Source: Callorhinus ursinus
Lineage: Eukaryota > Chordata > Mammalia > Carnivora > Otariidae
Length of the DNA stretch: 64,000 nt
Direction: 5' to 3'
Assembly (NCBI RefSeq): GCF_003265705.1
Contig: NW_020313057.1
Coordinates: 5,487,085-5,551,084 of the forward strand
A model generated the notes under the pieces. That model saw only the letters and a list, made by a program, of their open reading frames with translations. It did no database searches and had not been told where the DNA came from. The translations under genes and the position numbers were made by a program. This document shows, one piece after another, positions 51,433 to 64,000 of this stretch (its first letter is position 1; every line of letters starts with the position of its first letter).

Positions 51433-51640
51433 GGGGCACCTGGGTGGCTCAGTCGTTAAGCGTCTGCCTTTGGCTTAGGTCATGACACCAGGGTCCTGGG
51501 ATTGAGCCCCGCATCGGGCTCCCTGCTCAGCGGGAAGCCTGCTTCTCCCTCTCTCACTCCCCCTGCTTGTGTTTCCTCTCTCACTGTCACTCTCTCAGTT
51601 AAATAAATAAAAATATAAATAAATAAATAAATAACTCTTA
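51433..51640 (+). repeat. CAN SINE, full length, in L1
   Basis: GGGGCACCTGGGTGGCTCAG to an extended AAATAAATAAATAAATA tail. The target is A/C-rich and the duplication is unclear. Confidence 0.92.
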
Positions 51641-52480
51641 AAAAAAATTAAACAACGAAACAAAAAAAATGAACTCATAGATACAGAGAACAGGTTGCTG
51701 GTTGCCAGAGATGGGATGGGGAGTGGTGGTGGTGCTGGGAGGTAGGCAAAATGGGTGAAAGTGGTCAAAAGGTACACATTTCTAGTAATAAGGTAAATAA
51801 GTCCTGGGAATGGAGTGTACAGCATGGTGGCTATAGTTATAATACTGTATTGTGTATTTGACAGTTGCTAAGGGAGTAGATCTTAAAAGTTTTCATCACA
51901 AGGGAAAACCCAAAAAATGTGTAGCTGTGTGTGGTGATAGAGGCTAACTAAACTTAAAATAGGAATCATTACGTTGTACACCTAAAACTAACACAATGTT
52001 ATATGTCAGTTATATCTCAATCAAAAAATTTAAAAAATAAATTTAAAAAATGCATATGCAAAAACACTTGGTTAGTGGGAGTTCAGTAACTGTTTGGGGA
52101 TATGATGGTGTTCCTGCACAGACAAGCACATCCTGGGGTGGGGGTTGTGACAGGGCAAAAGGAAATAATGTAAAATATTGAGGTGGAGGGAAATCCAACA
52201 CCAAGTCTACTTCTGGATATCGCCTAAGGCTGACTTTGGTTGTATGCATGCTCCTGCATCTCACTCTCCCAGGGTTTTCAGTAGTATGGTTTGATGTTAG
52301 GGTGGGGCGGGATGCTGAGAGCGGTCCTGTCTCATCTGGAAGCTCCTAAGTGCGTTCTGTGGGACCTGAGCACACAGGCCACGTGGCCTGAGCAGATAGA
52401 TGATCAGCACCATTCCACAGACAAGTGCAAAATTTGGTTCTGATTCAGTGTTGGGAATAGGCACAGTAAGGTTTGTTAGT

Positions 52481-52525
52481 CTTGTTTAGTAAATAGGAGG
52501 ACCTTGTTTAAGTAAATAGGAGGAC
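52481..52525. repeat. 22-bp tandem duplication
   Basis: CTTGTTTAGTAAATAGGAGG plus AC is repeated at once, with one inserted A, at 52503-52525. Confidence 0.9.
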
Positions 52526-53650
52526 ACCAAAGAAATGTACCCAGCACCTTCAAAGAACTAATCCTGTGGTGAGCAGCCAGAGTTGGCACTTCATTTGCAG
52601 TTGGAAAGTTCAAATAAACAGTTATCAGGGTCTGCTCAAATCAGCTGTACAAAAAGTTACTCTTGCCCAGGGCAGCCTCCTCACCCCAGAAATACCGGTC
52701 TTAGTGTGCACGAAGGGTTCAGATGTTCCTAGTCTTTCAAGATGTCCCTGCTGACCCTATTCACCTAGGAAATAAATTCCAGCAGTGCTGATAAGCCCTT
52801 TTTCTGCCAGTAAGTGAAGAATGGATAGATGTACTTTTAAATTAGAAGTTACATCCTGTGCCATTCAGACATCATTGGCTCTAGTAATCAGGATTACAGA
52901 TTAGCAGGGAAATGTAGACTCTGAGCATAATGAAAGATACAAAAAAACCAAGGTGTCACCTTCAGTAAAGGTGAGTGGACACTTTACATTAAAAAAAAAG
53001 ACTTTTATATTAAATCCTCAAAGTTTTTTTTTTTCTTCTTGAGAATTGGTTTCTTAGGCCTTTCTTCGTATACTGCTGCAGAATCTGAAGATCTTGTTCA
53101 TCTTAGTTTGAACCCACAGGGCTAGAGAGATAGAATTGAGCGTCTCTATAATAGGCTAAATGACTGTGACTAAGTGAAATGTTAGCTTTCTTATCTCTGA
53201 AGTGAAGGGTTTGGACTATCTCTTTTGGCTGTTACACTTTCTGTCAGTTCCATTGCTATAGGTTGGTTTGTGGTTCACCTAAGGACTCTTCAGAGTAGCA
53301 AAAGAGTGCTGTTGAACATACTGGACTCTTGAATACTAATGCATTATACTCTTAAGAGTGGTATTATGTGGTTCAAGAGAAACTAAGACAAGAATCTGTG
53401 TCATTGTGAAAACATCAGTATTACTGAGGTAGCAGTTCAAAGCACAGGACTTTGTTACAGATAGCTCATTGTTTTTATATTACTGGCAGTTAATACAAGA
53501 GTCTCAGCATGCTTTAGGTTAGAACTGATATCACAGTATTACTGTATCAGAGAAATGAATTTGGTCTTTTGTTGTATATTTAAAAATCTCATCCCCGTTG
53601 AAGTTTTGACAAATGAAACTTTCCTAATTTATAGAATCAGATTTTCCTTT

Positions 53651-53858
53651 TTCTTTCTTTCTTTCTTTTTTTTTTTTAAAGATTTTATTTATTTGACAGA
53701 GACAAAGTGAGAGAGGGGCCACAAGTAGGGGGAGTAGGAGAGGGAGAAGCAGGCTTCCCGCTGAGCATGGAGCCCAAGGTGGGGCTCGATCCCAGGACCC
53801 CGGGATCATGACCTGAGCTGAAGGCAGATGCTTAACCGACTGAGCCACCCAGGCACCC
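53651..53858 (-). repeat. CAN SINE, full length, antisense
   Basis: 13-bp duplication CAGATTTTCCTTT at 53638-53650 and 53859-53871. The A tail carries TTTC repeats. Confidence 0.92.
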
Positions 53859-53916
53859 CAGATTTTCCTTTCTCATTCATAAATCTTTTGGAGGCTATTT
53901 TAGTTCCTTATAGCAT

Positions 53917-53919
<3 letters not shown>

Positions 53920-53978
<59 letters not shown>

Positions 53979-53983
53979 TATAT
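53920..53983. repeat. (TA)n microsatellite
   Basis: About 30 TA units with one TACA interruption, directly next to the T-rich end of the SINE at 53984. Confidence 0.95.
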
Positions 53984-54157
53984 TTATTTATTTATGTATG
54001 TATGTAAGGTTTTATTTGTTTATTTGAGAGACAGATAGCAAGAGAGAGCAGGAGTGGGGAGGAGAGAGAGCAGCAGGCTCCTCCCTGAGCAAGGACCTGG
54101 GGAATCATGACCCAAGCTGAAGGCAGACGCTTAACCGACTGAGCCACCCAGGCACCC
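53984..54157 (-). repeat. CAN SINE, antisense, internally shortened
   Basis: ATTTATTTATTTATGTATGT, then a GA-rich body and GACTGAGCCACCCAGGCACC. Part of the middle is missing (CCTGAGCAAGGACCTGGGGA). Confidence 0.88.
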
Positions 54158-54236
54158 TGATCCATATGCCATTTTTTTTAAAAAAGCAATCATTTGTTAT
54201 AGGCCATAGTTCAGCCAGAGAGTGGAGGTGATGTTG

Positions 54237-54458
54237 TAGAGTAGAGGTTGGTGAACTATAGCCTGCAGGTCACATTCAGCTCACCACCTGTTTTTGCAAA
54301 CATTTTGTGGGAATAAAAGCGCACTCAGTCTACTATTACCTGTGTCTGCTTGTGCAATACAACATTACAGTTGAATAGTTAATGATAAAGACTGTATGGT
54401 CTGCAAAGCCTAATGTATCTACTGTTACCTTCGCAGAAGAAGGTTGCTGACTCCTGGT
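54237..54458 (-). mobile_element. Non-autonomous hAT-type DNA transposon relic
   Basis: It begins GTTGGTGAACTATAGCCTGC and ends AAGGTTGCTGACTCCTGG, the reverse orientation of the family at 49868. It abuts a MER5A copy. Confidence 0.65.
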
Positions 54459-54459
54459 C

Positions 54460-54660
54460 TACAGGAGTGTTGTCCAGTAGGACTTTCCTGCAGTGGTGGG
54501 AATATTTTTTCTATATACATGCTGTTCAAAACGATAGCCTCTGTCTGTGTGACCACTGTCGTGCACTTGAACTGTGGCTAGGGTGAGACTGAAAAACTGA
54601 ATTGTTAATTTGAACTTAACATTTTAAATAGCCACATGTGGCTGGAGATGACTGTCTTAG
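54460..54660 (+). mobile_element. MER5A hAT-type DNA transposon relic
   Basis: GTGTTGTCCAGTAGGACTTT, TGAACTGTGGCTAGGGTGAG and AAATAGCCACATGTGGCTGG follow the MER5A consensus as I know it. Confidence 0.8.
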
Positions 54661-54872
54661 CGTATGTCTAGAGATTTGAAGATAGGGGACCTTGTGGGTT
54701 CAGAACTGCTAATTGTTTTATATTGAATTTGGCAGAATGGAAACTTATGTAATGTGATCCATTCTTGTGATGATGATAAATGGTTATATATCATATGTAC
54801 CCATAGGTATATGATTTTTTAAAAGTTCACTATGATTTCAGCTATTTCACATATACTGTTTTTCCTTTGCAG

Positions 54873-54912
54873 TGAGGAGGAGCTCCCGTATCATAATGCA
54901 GCTATGGAACGG
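54873..54912 (+). CDS. USP6NL: USP6NL coding exon (residues ~52-65)
   Basis: Third USP6NL coding exon, 40 nt. The acceptor is TTTTTCCTTTGCAG, ending at 54872, and the donor is GTGAGTCCA from 54913. The leading T completes the split His codon (CA|T), and the exon then reads EEELPYHNAAMER and ends on a codon boundary. As I remember the human protein, this stretch is HEEELPDHNVAVER, so D to Y and two V changes would be lineage differences; that comparison is from memory. The next exons (KHLEIE..., then the TBC domain) should lie beyond 64000. An antisense FNTA retrocopy sits about 500 bp downstream in the following intron. Confidence 0.93.
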
Positions 54913-55399
54913 GTGAGTCCAGCTCTGCATGTATTTATCATTACCAGTGCATTATGTTTATCAGAGGAATAAAATCTCCACCTTTGTGATTTTGAGTGCC
55001 ATGTTATATGTAAATGGTGCAGGCATTCACATTTCACTCTAAGAAAGTAATTAACGGTGAAACAATTTTAGGAGATTTTTGGAACTTCTGATAGATACTT
55101 GAAAAGAAGAAAGGTAGCAGTTATCAGAGACTTGTATTTTAGACAGTTCTAGGAGTGCTCCGCATGTACAGCCTTTGAAGAACACAGGCGCTTGGGACCC
55201 TCCTGAGTCTGTTAGGTCAGACTCTCTGGGCAGGAGCTCACATAGGTCATTTGTGGAAAGCTTCACAAGTGATTCTCATGTACTCTGTTGCTCATAAAGC
55301 AGGATTCTAGGCCAGTAACTTTTTGTAATAGAACTATTCCATGAGGTTGTAACCAAATTTCTTACAAACAGCAACAAAAGAAGTTTGCTTTAATCAGAT

Positions 55400-55415
55400 A
55401 AGTCTATTAACTTTT
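55400..55415. repeat. Target-site duplication, 3' side of the FNTA retrocopy
   Basis: AAGTCTATTAACTTTT, 16 bp, identical to 57105-57120. On the minus strand it follows the retrocopy's A tail. Confidence 0.95.
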
Positions 55416-57104
<1,689 letters not shown>

Positions 57105-57120
57105 AAGTCTATTAACTTTT
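57105..57120. repeat. Target-site duplication, 5' side of the FNTA retrocopy
   Basis: AAGTCTATTAACTTTT, matching 55400-55415. Read on the minus strand, the junction with flanking DNA is TT/AAAAG, the consensus nick site of L1 endonuclease. Confidence 0.95.
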
Positions 57121-57538
57121 AAGGACTTTAAGAAATCTTATGTATAGTAAACTTGTCACTTTTTTTTTTAAAGTTAGTGTTTCCCCTTTGTTCATTATAC
57201 TTGGCTAGGCAGCTGGTCCCATAGCTGTGTGTGCATGAGAACTAGGGATTGAATGTTTTAAGGTTGGTCAGAATCTCCCTCCCCTTCTGTTTTTTTCTGT
57301 ACCAAGAAATGAATTGCAGAATGAAAAGCAGGTTACTGATTGGGATTATCTTCAGTTTATGTTTGATGGGGGAAGGAGGCTGAGTTTCAGATAATGGAGG
57401 TAAAGAATTGGAATGAGAATTTGAGAAATACTTTAGAAAATCTTCCTAAAATCAAAAATTTCTGAAAATAAGAAAATGAAGCATACCTTTAAGATGCAGA
57501 CAGCATTGCCATTTGAAGATTCTTATAGGTACTTTCTA

Positions 57539-57755
57539 TTTTTTTTTTTTAAGATTTTATTTATTTATTATTTGACAGAGAGAGACACAGCGAGAGAGGG
57601 AACACAAGCAGGGGGAGTGGGAGAGGGAGAAGCTGGCTTCCCGCCGAGCAGGGAGCCCGATGCGGGGAGCCCGATGTGGGGCTCGATCGCAGGACCCTGG
57701 GATCATGACCAGGGCCAAAGGCAGTTGCTTAACGACTGAGCCACCCAGGCGCCCC
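57539..57755 (-). repeat. CAN SINE, full length, antisense
   Basis: 18-bp duplication TCTTATAGGTACTTTCTA at 57521-57538 and 57756-57773. The body carries a small internal duplication (GGGAGCCCGATG twice, near 57650 and 57665). Confidence 0.94.
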
Positions 57756-57999
57756 TCTTATAGGTACTTTCTACAGTTGAATTCTCTTGTGACTGCCTCG
57801 TTTTCTCCCAGTATCATAACCTTGATGTTTTGGCAAATGAGTTTTTTTCTTATAATAGATACATTATTGAGTAGCAACTGTGTTACCAAGCCTTGGACTA
57901 GGTACTGCCTAGAATACTAGGGTCAAATAAAGAGGTCGTTTCTGCCTTTGAGACACTCACTGTCCGTCCAATGACTAGAGGAAGGTCAAGTGAGACAAA

Positions 58000-59200
58000 A
58001 GGTGGGAGATTATTGGTGACTTCTATCAGTCCAGTTTGAAATGGGAATCTGAGAATCTGTTCCCACTCTCTGACCATTTTCCCTCTTGTCTAGTGTCCTG
58101 ACTTCACTGAGCCTTGGACCTCACTGATATAACCACTGTTATATTATCCCTCACCAAACTCATGTCTTCATTCCCCTCTCTCCACGGCTGAAATTCTACT
58201 GTAGGTCAGTACAGTCACTCCCATACACCTTTACCAGCCTCGCCTCTCTTGCTTCCTCTGGACTAAAGTCAAGGCCAACTTTCAGGCAGGAAAGCATGCT
58301 GTTCCTAGTCAATTTTTGCTCCATTTCAACTATTGGAGCATTATCTTTCCTCCTCAGACTTCCAGTACCTCCTTGGTCCTCTCAGCTCATGTTCTTTTTA
58401 TTTCTTATAAGAAAATAGAAGCAGGCAGAGAACTTCCACAAACTTCCACAACGACAGCTACCCACCTGTCTTCATCTGTGCTTATAGGCTGTCATCACTA
58501 TGAGTAATTAGACTTGTTCAGGGACATCACTCGAGTTATCCTTCCCTCCCTCTCCCGAATTCTTTCTCTTTCTGCTTGATTGTTCCCATCAGAGTAAAAT
58601 TTATTACTTCTCCTGTAAAGCAACAACAATAATACCAATCTTCTTTTTTCCCCATTTCCTCCTTAGAACTACCCTGATTCTCTGTTGCTCTTACAGCAAA
58701 ACTCCTCAAAAGAGGTGTCTGTAGTCTCTTTTCCATTTTTTTTCCTGCATTTCCTTCTTGCATGTCAGATTTTTAATTTCCCACCCTTATCCCTACCCCC
58801 CTTCTGGCCTGTATTAGGGTCTCTAATTGCCTTTATACTGTGTCATCCAGTAGGCAGTTTTCAGTTTTCCTCTTGACCTACCAGCAGCTTTTGATGTGAT
58901 TGGCTATGGTCTCAGCCTTCAGACTCTCAGGCTCTCCGCATGTTCTTTCCTTACTGGCTGCTTGTTCTCCGTTTCCTCTGCGTGTTCCTTCTCATCTCCT
59001 GGATCTCTGTACTTTTAGGTACCCCAAGGGCCCAGGCCTTGGAACTTCGCTTTCCTGTCTGTATTTTTTTCCTTGTTAATCTCATCTTGTCTTTTGGTTT
59101 TAAATGCCAACCGTATGTTGATGACTTGGCTCCCTGAATCCCATACTTGTTTATCCTTGCATATACATTTAAATGTCTACACTTAGATGTCTGACTTAAT
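58000..59200 (+). repeat. LINE-2 fragments
   Basis: CAGCAAAACTCCTCAAAAGA, TTTCCTCTTGACCTACCAGC and CCAACCGTATGTTGATGACT, with ordinary CT-rich sequence around them, match decayed L2 ORF2. The L2 tail continues at 59560 after a SINE. Open frames here are not genes. Confidence 0.6.
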
Positions 59201-59253
59201 CAGTGCACTTAGATGTCTAACAAATGCCCAAACAGGAGTTTCTGTTATTCTCT

Positions 59254-59452
59254 CTTTTTTTAAAAAAGATTTTATTTATTTATCTGACAGAGAGAGACAC
59301 AGTGAGAGAGGGAACACAAGCAGGGGGAGTGGGAGAGGGAGAAGCAGGCTTCCCGCGGAGCAGGGAGCCCGATGTGGGGCTTGATCCTAGGACCCTGGGA
59401 TCATGACCTGAGCCAAAGGCAGACGCTTAACGACTGAGCCACCCAGGTGCCC
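59254..59452 (-). repeat. CAN SINE, full length, antisense, in L2
   Basis: 12-bp duplication CTGTTATTCTCT at 59242-59253 and 59453-59464. It interrupts an L2 element. Confidence 0.92.
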
Positions 59453-59559
59453 CTGTTATTCTCTTTAAATCCATTCTGTTAACAGACTTCCCTGTGTCAG
59501 TAAATGGGAGCTCTACTCTTCTGGTCAGTCGAAAACTTCTAAGTTACTTTGACTTTCTT

Positions 59560-60350
59560 TCTTTCATAGTCTGCATTTCATCGGTCAGCAATCCTGTGAG
59601 CTCTGCCTTCAAAATGTATTCAGAATTTGATGACTTACCATCACCGCTTCTGCCACCCTGTTCACTGTAACCTCTCTTCTGGAACTTTCTATCTTCCTGC
59701 TTCTGCTATTTTCCTCCTTTCTCCCCCATGATCTTCCTGTTCACCAAAAGAGATAGAATGAGCCTGTTAAAGTAAGTAAGATCATGACACTCTGACTGGA
59801 ACATTGTGTTGCCTCTCAGTCATATCCACAATAAAATGGGAAGTCCTTAGAGTGACCTTCAAAGCCCCGTATGACCTGCTTTTTGTTAAGGCTTTCATTT
59901 CGTCTTCACTGCCTTCTCTTCCTTACTCATTGACCTCCGTAGTGGTTCCAGAACATGCCTGCCGTATTCCTTCTTTGGCTGCCTCCTCTCTGGGGCACTT
60001 CCCGGCCCCATTCCACAGTAGCTACGAGACACCTTCCATTTCCTTTGCTATTTACTCACATGTCACCTTCAGAATAAGACCCTCTTCCCTGGCCATCATA
60101 TCGAAAATTGGGAACTCCCTCCCCCCACACATGCTAATTATCTCTCACCTTCCTCTGTTTTTCTCTTTAGCACCTAACGCTATTTCACATTCTAAATATG
60201 TTCCTCGCTTCTTTATTTTGTCTGTTTGCTCACTAGGTTGCCATCTCTATGGGTTGGTTATCTACTCTGTTCACAGCTGTACCCCCAGAACACAGAGCCT
60301 TGCACATAGTATATGCTCAGTAAGTGGTGGCTGAATGCATAATCCAATGA
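59560..60350 (+). repeat. LINE-2 3' end
   Basis: CCTTCAAAGCCCCGTATGAC, ACTCACATGTCACCTTCAGA, CAGAGCCTTGCACATAGTAT and GCTCAGTAAGTGGTGGCTGA follow the L2 3' end. The 176-codon frame here (59804-60334) is chance within L2. Confidence 0.85.
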
Positions 60351-62815
60351 ATGTAACAGCGGCTTTATGGCACTAAATATGGACTTAAATACTTTTGAAT
60401 GTTACAATGGCCTTTATTTGAGAAATTAGGGAGAGAAGAATCGGAAGGTATCTTTTAACAATAGATACCCATATTTGGCAAAATAAAATCTGGCAACCCA
60501 GTATAGACTTCTGCCTTCATTGCCCCTGCTTCTTTTTCTTTTGTATAGTTTTCTGGTGCAGAAAGTTCAGAAGTCTGGGAACTGGTGATATAGATGATTC
60601 GAGAAGGGTGACAGTGAGGGAAAGAAGAAGTACAAGACAAAAACTATTGGAGGATGCATGCTTGAAGGAGGTTGTCTTTACATTTTTGTTTTTTAAGAGA
60701 CTTGCCTGTAGAATAAAAGACCTACCCAGTTATGCTTATAATTAATTGGTTGTTTACTTTAAAGTGTTTAATAGGAAGTCACTAAAAAAAATCTATGCAT
60801 ACCTTAATAATTTAACATTAAGACATAATTTTATATTCATTTGCCAATCTTTTACTGGGAAAGAGACAGGATTCTGAGGCTGCTCATGGAGATTCCATTT
60901 AAAATGCCTTTTGTATAAGTTTTGTCTAAAACTGCTCTCCTATTACATGACCTGCCTTTTATACTCTTGGTCTCTTTAAAGTGGAATGAGAACTCTAGAC
61001 ACATGCAAAGCAGTCTAAGACTGTAAACTTTTTAGTTTATCAGAATTTCCCCCAATTTTTCTGGTTTAAGTTTAGTTCATTATTCTTCAGTGACTTCCTA
61101 GTCCTAATGGCCAAGCCTGCAGTTTCCAGGAAGCTAATAAAAAATTCTACATGTATTACTTCATTGAATAACATCAATGGAAATAGTACCATGCTGAATC
61201 CTACACGTATTTATTAATCTTTACAAAGCATACAATTGAAGCATGCACTCACTGTCTTTTGGGAAGACTTGTACACTAATGCGTGGTCAAGTAATTGTGG
61301 TTTTAGTTCCAGCTTTGCCATTATTTTGCATAAGGCCATTCTCTGTTTAAAATAGGGGTAGTAGTCGGCAGTCCCTCCTAAGAGGATCAGTGTTGATATT
61401 TGCAGAGTGCTTTGGATTCCCCCAAACAGGCATTTAAACAAACAATCACATTTATTATATTTACCCAGCAGAGAACAATGTTAATAATGGATTATTATTG
61501 TTTCTTTGAGCTTAATTGATGTTTTTAATAAGGAGGAAAGGATATGTAAGGCTATGAATTTTCATGAATTCAGCTATTCCTTTATGTAGTGCAGTATTTT
61601 GCATAGCTTATAGAATATTGGAGCCTATTCATATCTTTAAAAACTGTATCTTAATTTTATGTAGTGTGAAATCTTACTCAAAATATATGACCAATAGACT
61701 TTTTAGTGTCGTTATTCTGTCAAAACAGGACTCTCCTTCCTGTACTTCTTGTCCTCTCCTGACCTCTGCTGGTGAGGTCTGGGTGTGTGTGATTCCGGTC
61801 CACCGTCCTCAGTCACTTGTCCTAATACTCAAACAGGAGAGACAAAAAAACATCTGAAGACTTGAACTTTAGTAAAGTTCCAAAATTTCTTATTCTAGAG
61901 GAGAAGGCCATGTAACATCCACCCATGCGTTGTGTATATGTGTAGCCATTACTATCGGGGTTATTAACTAACAATAGGAAGAGCCTGGGACTACACAGGA
62001 GATAAAGTTAGTACCATGTGGATGATTCCACAGTTGTCAAGTACTTACTGTTCAGTTGGTCCTGCATAGGGTTAAAAATATAGTCTGAGATGACTGGAGA
62101 TTGAGAAGCAGCAAAGAAGACATTGGTGCTGGCCAGTTTTAATCCTTATACCTTCCTTGCCTGAGTAGAAGGGGCCAGTCTGACTCAGAGGGGCATCAAC
62201 TTAGGACAATCAGGTATCAGATTGCAAACTCAAATGGAAGTTTAGTCCTTTTCTGAACATAGCTCCTGGGAAGAAATGTGCACAACAGTGTGCCGTTTTC
62301 ATAGTCAGTGGAGGTAACGGAGAGATAGCGAAGGGAATATAGGATAGACATAAAGACCTCGGCATTATTTTCCCTTTGATATGTGTTGTTCTGACATTCT
62401 CAGGGAATAGAATTTTCTTATACTATGGTCTCCTAACTGATTTTAACAGTTGCAGTGATGAGCGCACCTAGTACCCAGATCTTAGTTTTTGAAAACCATT
62501 CCCCATTAAAAAGAACCACTGTTTGTTAAAGAAGTGGCTGCTCTAGGTTTAGGGTAGAAAAAGTATAAAGTAAAATGACCCTGATTATTTTGTGCCAGGT
62601 AGGGGGGCATGTCTAAAGGATGCACTTGAAGGGGGAGATCTCCAACCAGATAAGAGGCAGTCCTGCCAAATTTGAGACAATTGGAGCTTCTAAAAGAATA
62701 ATGATGATAGTGGATTATAACACATTGAATAAAATAGTTCTTTTACACCATAGTGCTATTTCAAAGGGAGGAGGGGCTAGAAGAGAAAAACTTATAAATA
62801 GAAAAGTGTCAATTA
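60351..62815. other. Intron, nothing recognised
   Basis: No repeat or coding signal I can support. Small frames at 61214, 61564 and 62620 look like chance. Confidence 0.6.
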
Positions 62816-64000
62816 GGGGGCGGAGCAAGATGGCGGAGGAGTAGGAGACCTAGATTTCGTCTGGTCTCAGGAATTCAGCTGAATAGGGATCAAACCATTC
62901 TGAACACCTACGAACTCAACAGGAGATCGAAGAGGAGAGTAGCAACAACTCTCTGAACAGAGAAGCGACCACTTTCTGGAAGGTAGGACGTGCGGAGAAG
63001 TGAATCTGAGGCGATATTCGGGAGGATAGACGGCGGGGGAGGGGCCTCCGCCAGCCGCTTCTGGCAAGTGCTAGAGCCGCGGAGCACAAAATCGGACCTT
63101 TTAGAAGTTGGCTCGGCGGAGGGTCGTCGCTGCAGTGGCTAAGCGGGGGGTGGAATCCTCCCGGGACAGTGTGGTCTCAGGACCCTTGGGGTCACGGAGA
63201 GACCGGGGGTGCCTGAGTGCGGCAGAGCTCCCAGGTATCGGAGCGGGGAAGCCAGCTGCAGAGACGGAGCAGAGTCGCGGGCTCTCAGCTCGGGGTGGCC
63301 ATAAACTGTGATCTGCGGCCCAGTCGGGGCACGGCTCCCCCAGCAGGGACCCAACAAGCAGCAGATCCGGGGAGACTCCCCTTCCTTCCCGGGGAGGAGC
63401 GGTGCGGGAACGCACTGCAGGGATCTGCTGGGTTTGGAGACTCCGTGCGGGGTCGGGTGCCAGAGATAGCAACGCTCGATCACAGGCCGGGTGAGCACGG
63501 AGTGCGGCCGGAGACCGGGGACACGGGAGTGACTGCTTTTCTCTGGGGGCACACTGAGGAGCGGGGCCCCGAGTTTTCAGCTCCTCCGGGTGGAGATTGG
63601 GAGGCCACCATTTCTGCCCTGGTCCTCCAAAGCTGTACCGAGAGCTTGCAGGGAACAAAAGCTCCTGAGAACAAACCGGAGCAGCTTCCTTAGCCCGGAC
63701 CGACAAGGGCGGGGCAATTCCGCCTCCGGCAAAGACATTTGGAAACCACAGCAACAGGCCCCTCCCCCAGAAGATCAGCACAGACAGCCAGCAAGCCAAG
63801 ACCAAGTTGATCGATCAAGGAGAATGGGAGAACTCCAGCGCTAGGGGAATACTGCACATAGATTCATGGCTTTTTTTTTTTTTTTTTTACCATGATCCAT
63901 TATTTCATCAAAGTTAATTTTTGTTGACTGTTTTTTTTTATTTTTCTTTTTCCCTTTTTCAACCAACATCTTATCAATCCCTTTTTTAAAAAAAAAAAAA
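62816..64000 (+). mobile_element. LINE-1 5' UTR, sense strand, running off the window
   Basis: It starts abruptly with GGGGGCGGAGCAAGATGGCG at the end of AT-rich intron. This is the typical start of a mammalian L1 5' UTR, with a YY1-type site (CAAGATGGC at 62826-62834) just inside the end. The 1.0 kb that follows is GC- and CpG-rich and then changes to T-rich sequence at about 63870-63987, ending in poly(A)-like sequence. ORF1 and ORF2 should lie beyond 64000. The intact 5' end and retained CpGs suggest a young, possibly full-length element. ORFs within this stretch on either strand start only with GTG or TTG, so they are not called as genes. A conventional L1 5' UTR carries an internal Pol II promoter; that role is inferred here. 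Confidence 0.88.
62826..62834 (+). promoter_or_regulatory. YY1-type site in the L1 5' UTR
   Basis: CAAGATGGC starts 11 bp inside the L1 5' end. This position and sequence match the YY1 site known to fix transcription initiation in mammalian L1s. Function here is inferred. Confidence 0.6.

Larger units (their letters stand above)
50395..52057 (+). mobile_element. Ancient LINE-1, 3' part (end of ORF2 and 3' UTR), sense
   Basis: DNA such as CTGATAAGGGGTTAATATCC, GAGATATCACCTCATACCTG, GGATGTGGAGAAAAGGGAA and TATTATTCAGCCACAAAA is the hallmark of the 3' end of mammalian L1 ORF2. The 3' UTR follows (GTACACCTAAAACTAACACA) and ends in an A-rich tail near 52050. No long reading frame survives. Two CAN SINEs (50849-51045 and 51433-51640) and a CA microsatellite interrupt it. 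It resembles the L1MA/L1MB age class. Confidence 0.88.

Noticed and set aside
59804..60334. 176-codon plus-strand frame
   Set aside because: It lies within a recognisable L2 3' end and has no domain-like content.
63101..63805. 234-codon minus-strand frame in the L1 5' UTR, recalling the antisense ORF0 of primate L1s
   Set aside because: It opens only with TTG and has no internal Met. It lies in GC-rich sequence where long stop-free frames arise by chance, and no family is recognisable. The frames at 63139 (-), 63217 (+) and 63590 (+) also start with GTG.

Overview
This is a piece of a placental-mammal nuclear genome, almost certainly a carnivoran. About thirty tRNA-derived CAN SINEs (heads reading like GGCGCCTGGGTGGCTCAG, CT-rich body, AATAAATAAA tail) dominate the repeat content. 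Their heads and bodies look like the arctoid type (bear, pinniped, mustelid) rather than the dog or cat types. That finer placement is from memory of the subfamilies and is an inference.

The only host protein-coding gene I can support is USP6NL (RN-tre, a TBC-domain Rab GTPase-activating protein) on the + strand. Three short coding exons are clear: 43843-43910, 46007-46089 and 54873-54912. They join in frame and encode about residues 3 to 65, the N-terminal segment before the TBC domain. Each has a canonical AG acceptor and GT donor. The rest of the window reads as intron: about 43.8 kb upstream of the first exon seen, two introns of 2,096 and 8,783 bp, and about 9 kb downstream. I see neither the exon with the start codon nor the TBC-domain exons.

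Two other gene-derived relics are clear. An intronless processed pseudogene of FNTA (farnesyltransferase/geranylgeranyltransferase alpha subunit) lies on the minus strand at 55416-57104. It has a perfect 16-bp target-site duplication, a TT/AAAA L1-endonuclease site and exactly two disabling lesions. A U6 snRNA pseudogene lies on the minus strand at about 33317-33425.

By region: 1-10.6 kb is intron with SINEs, a MER5A split by a SINE, and MIR/L2 relics. 10.6-13.6 kb is an ancient antisense L1 carrying four SINEs. 16.5-17.9 kb is another ancient antisense L1 interrupted by a SINE and a class I ERV-type solo LTR. 19.1-23.3 kb is a long decayed antisense L1 with recognisable ORF2 remnants. 23.7-43.8 kb is intron with SINEs, MIRs, the 100-N gap inside poly(A), the U6 pseudogene and an MLT1-type LTR. 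43.8-57.1 kb holds the USP6NL exons and the FNTA retrocopy. 57.1-62.8 kb is mostly L2 and SINE. At 62816 the GC-rich 5' UTR of a young-looking sense-strand L1 begins and runs off the window.

I found no undescribed system such as a defence locus, gene cluster or CRISPR array. The points worth a second look are the FNTA retrocopy, a 63-bp near-identical sequence copied 1.27 kb away without retroposon hallmarks, the possibly full-length L1 at the right edge, the solo LTR, and a 74-bp SINE stub with a perfect duplication.
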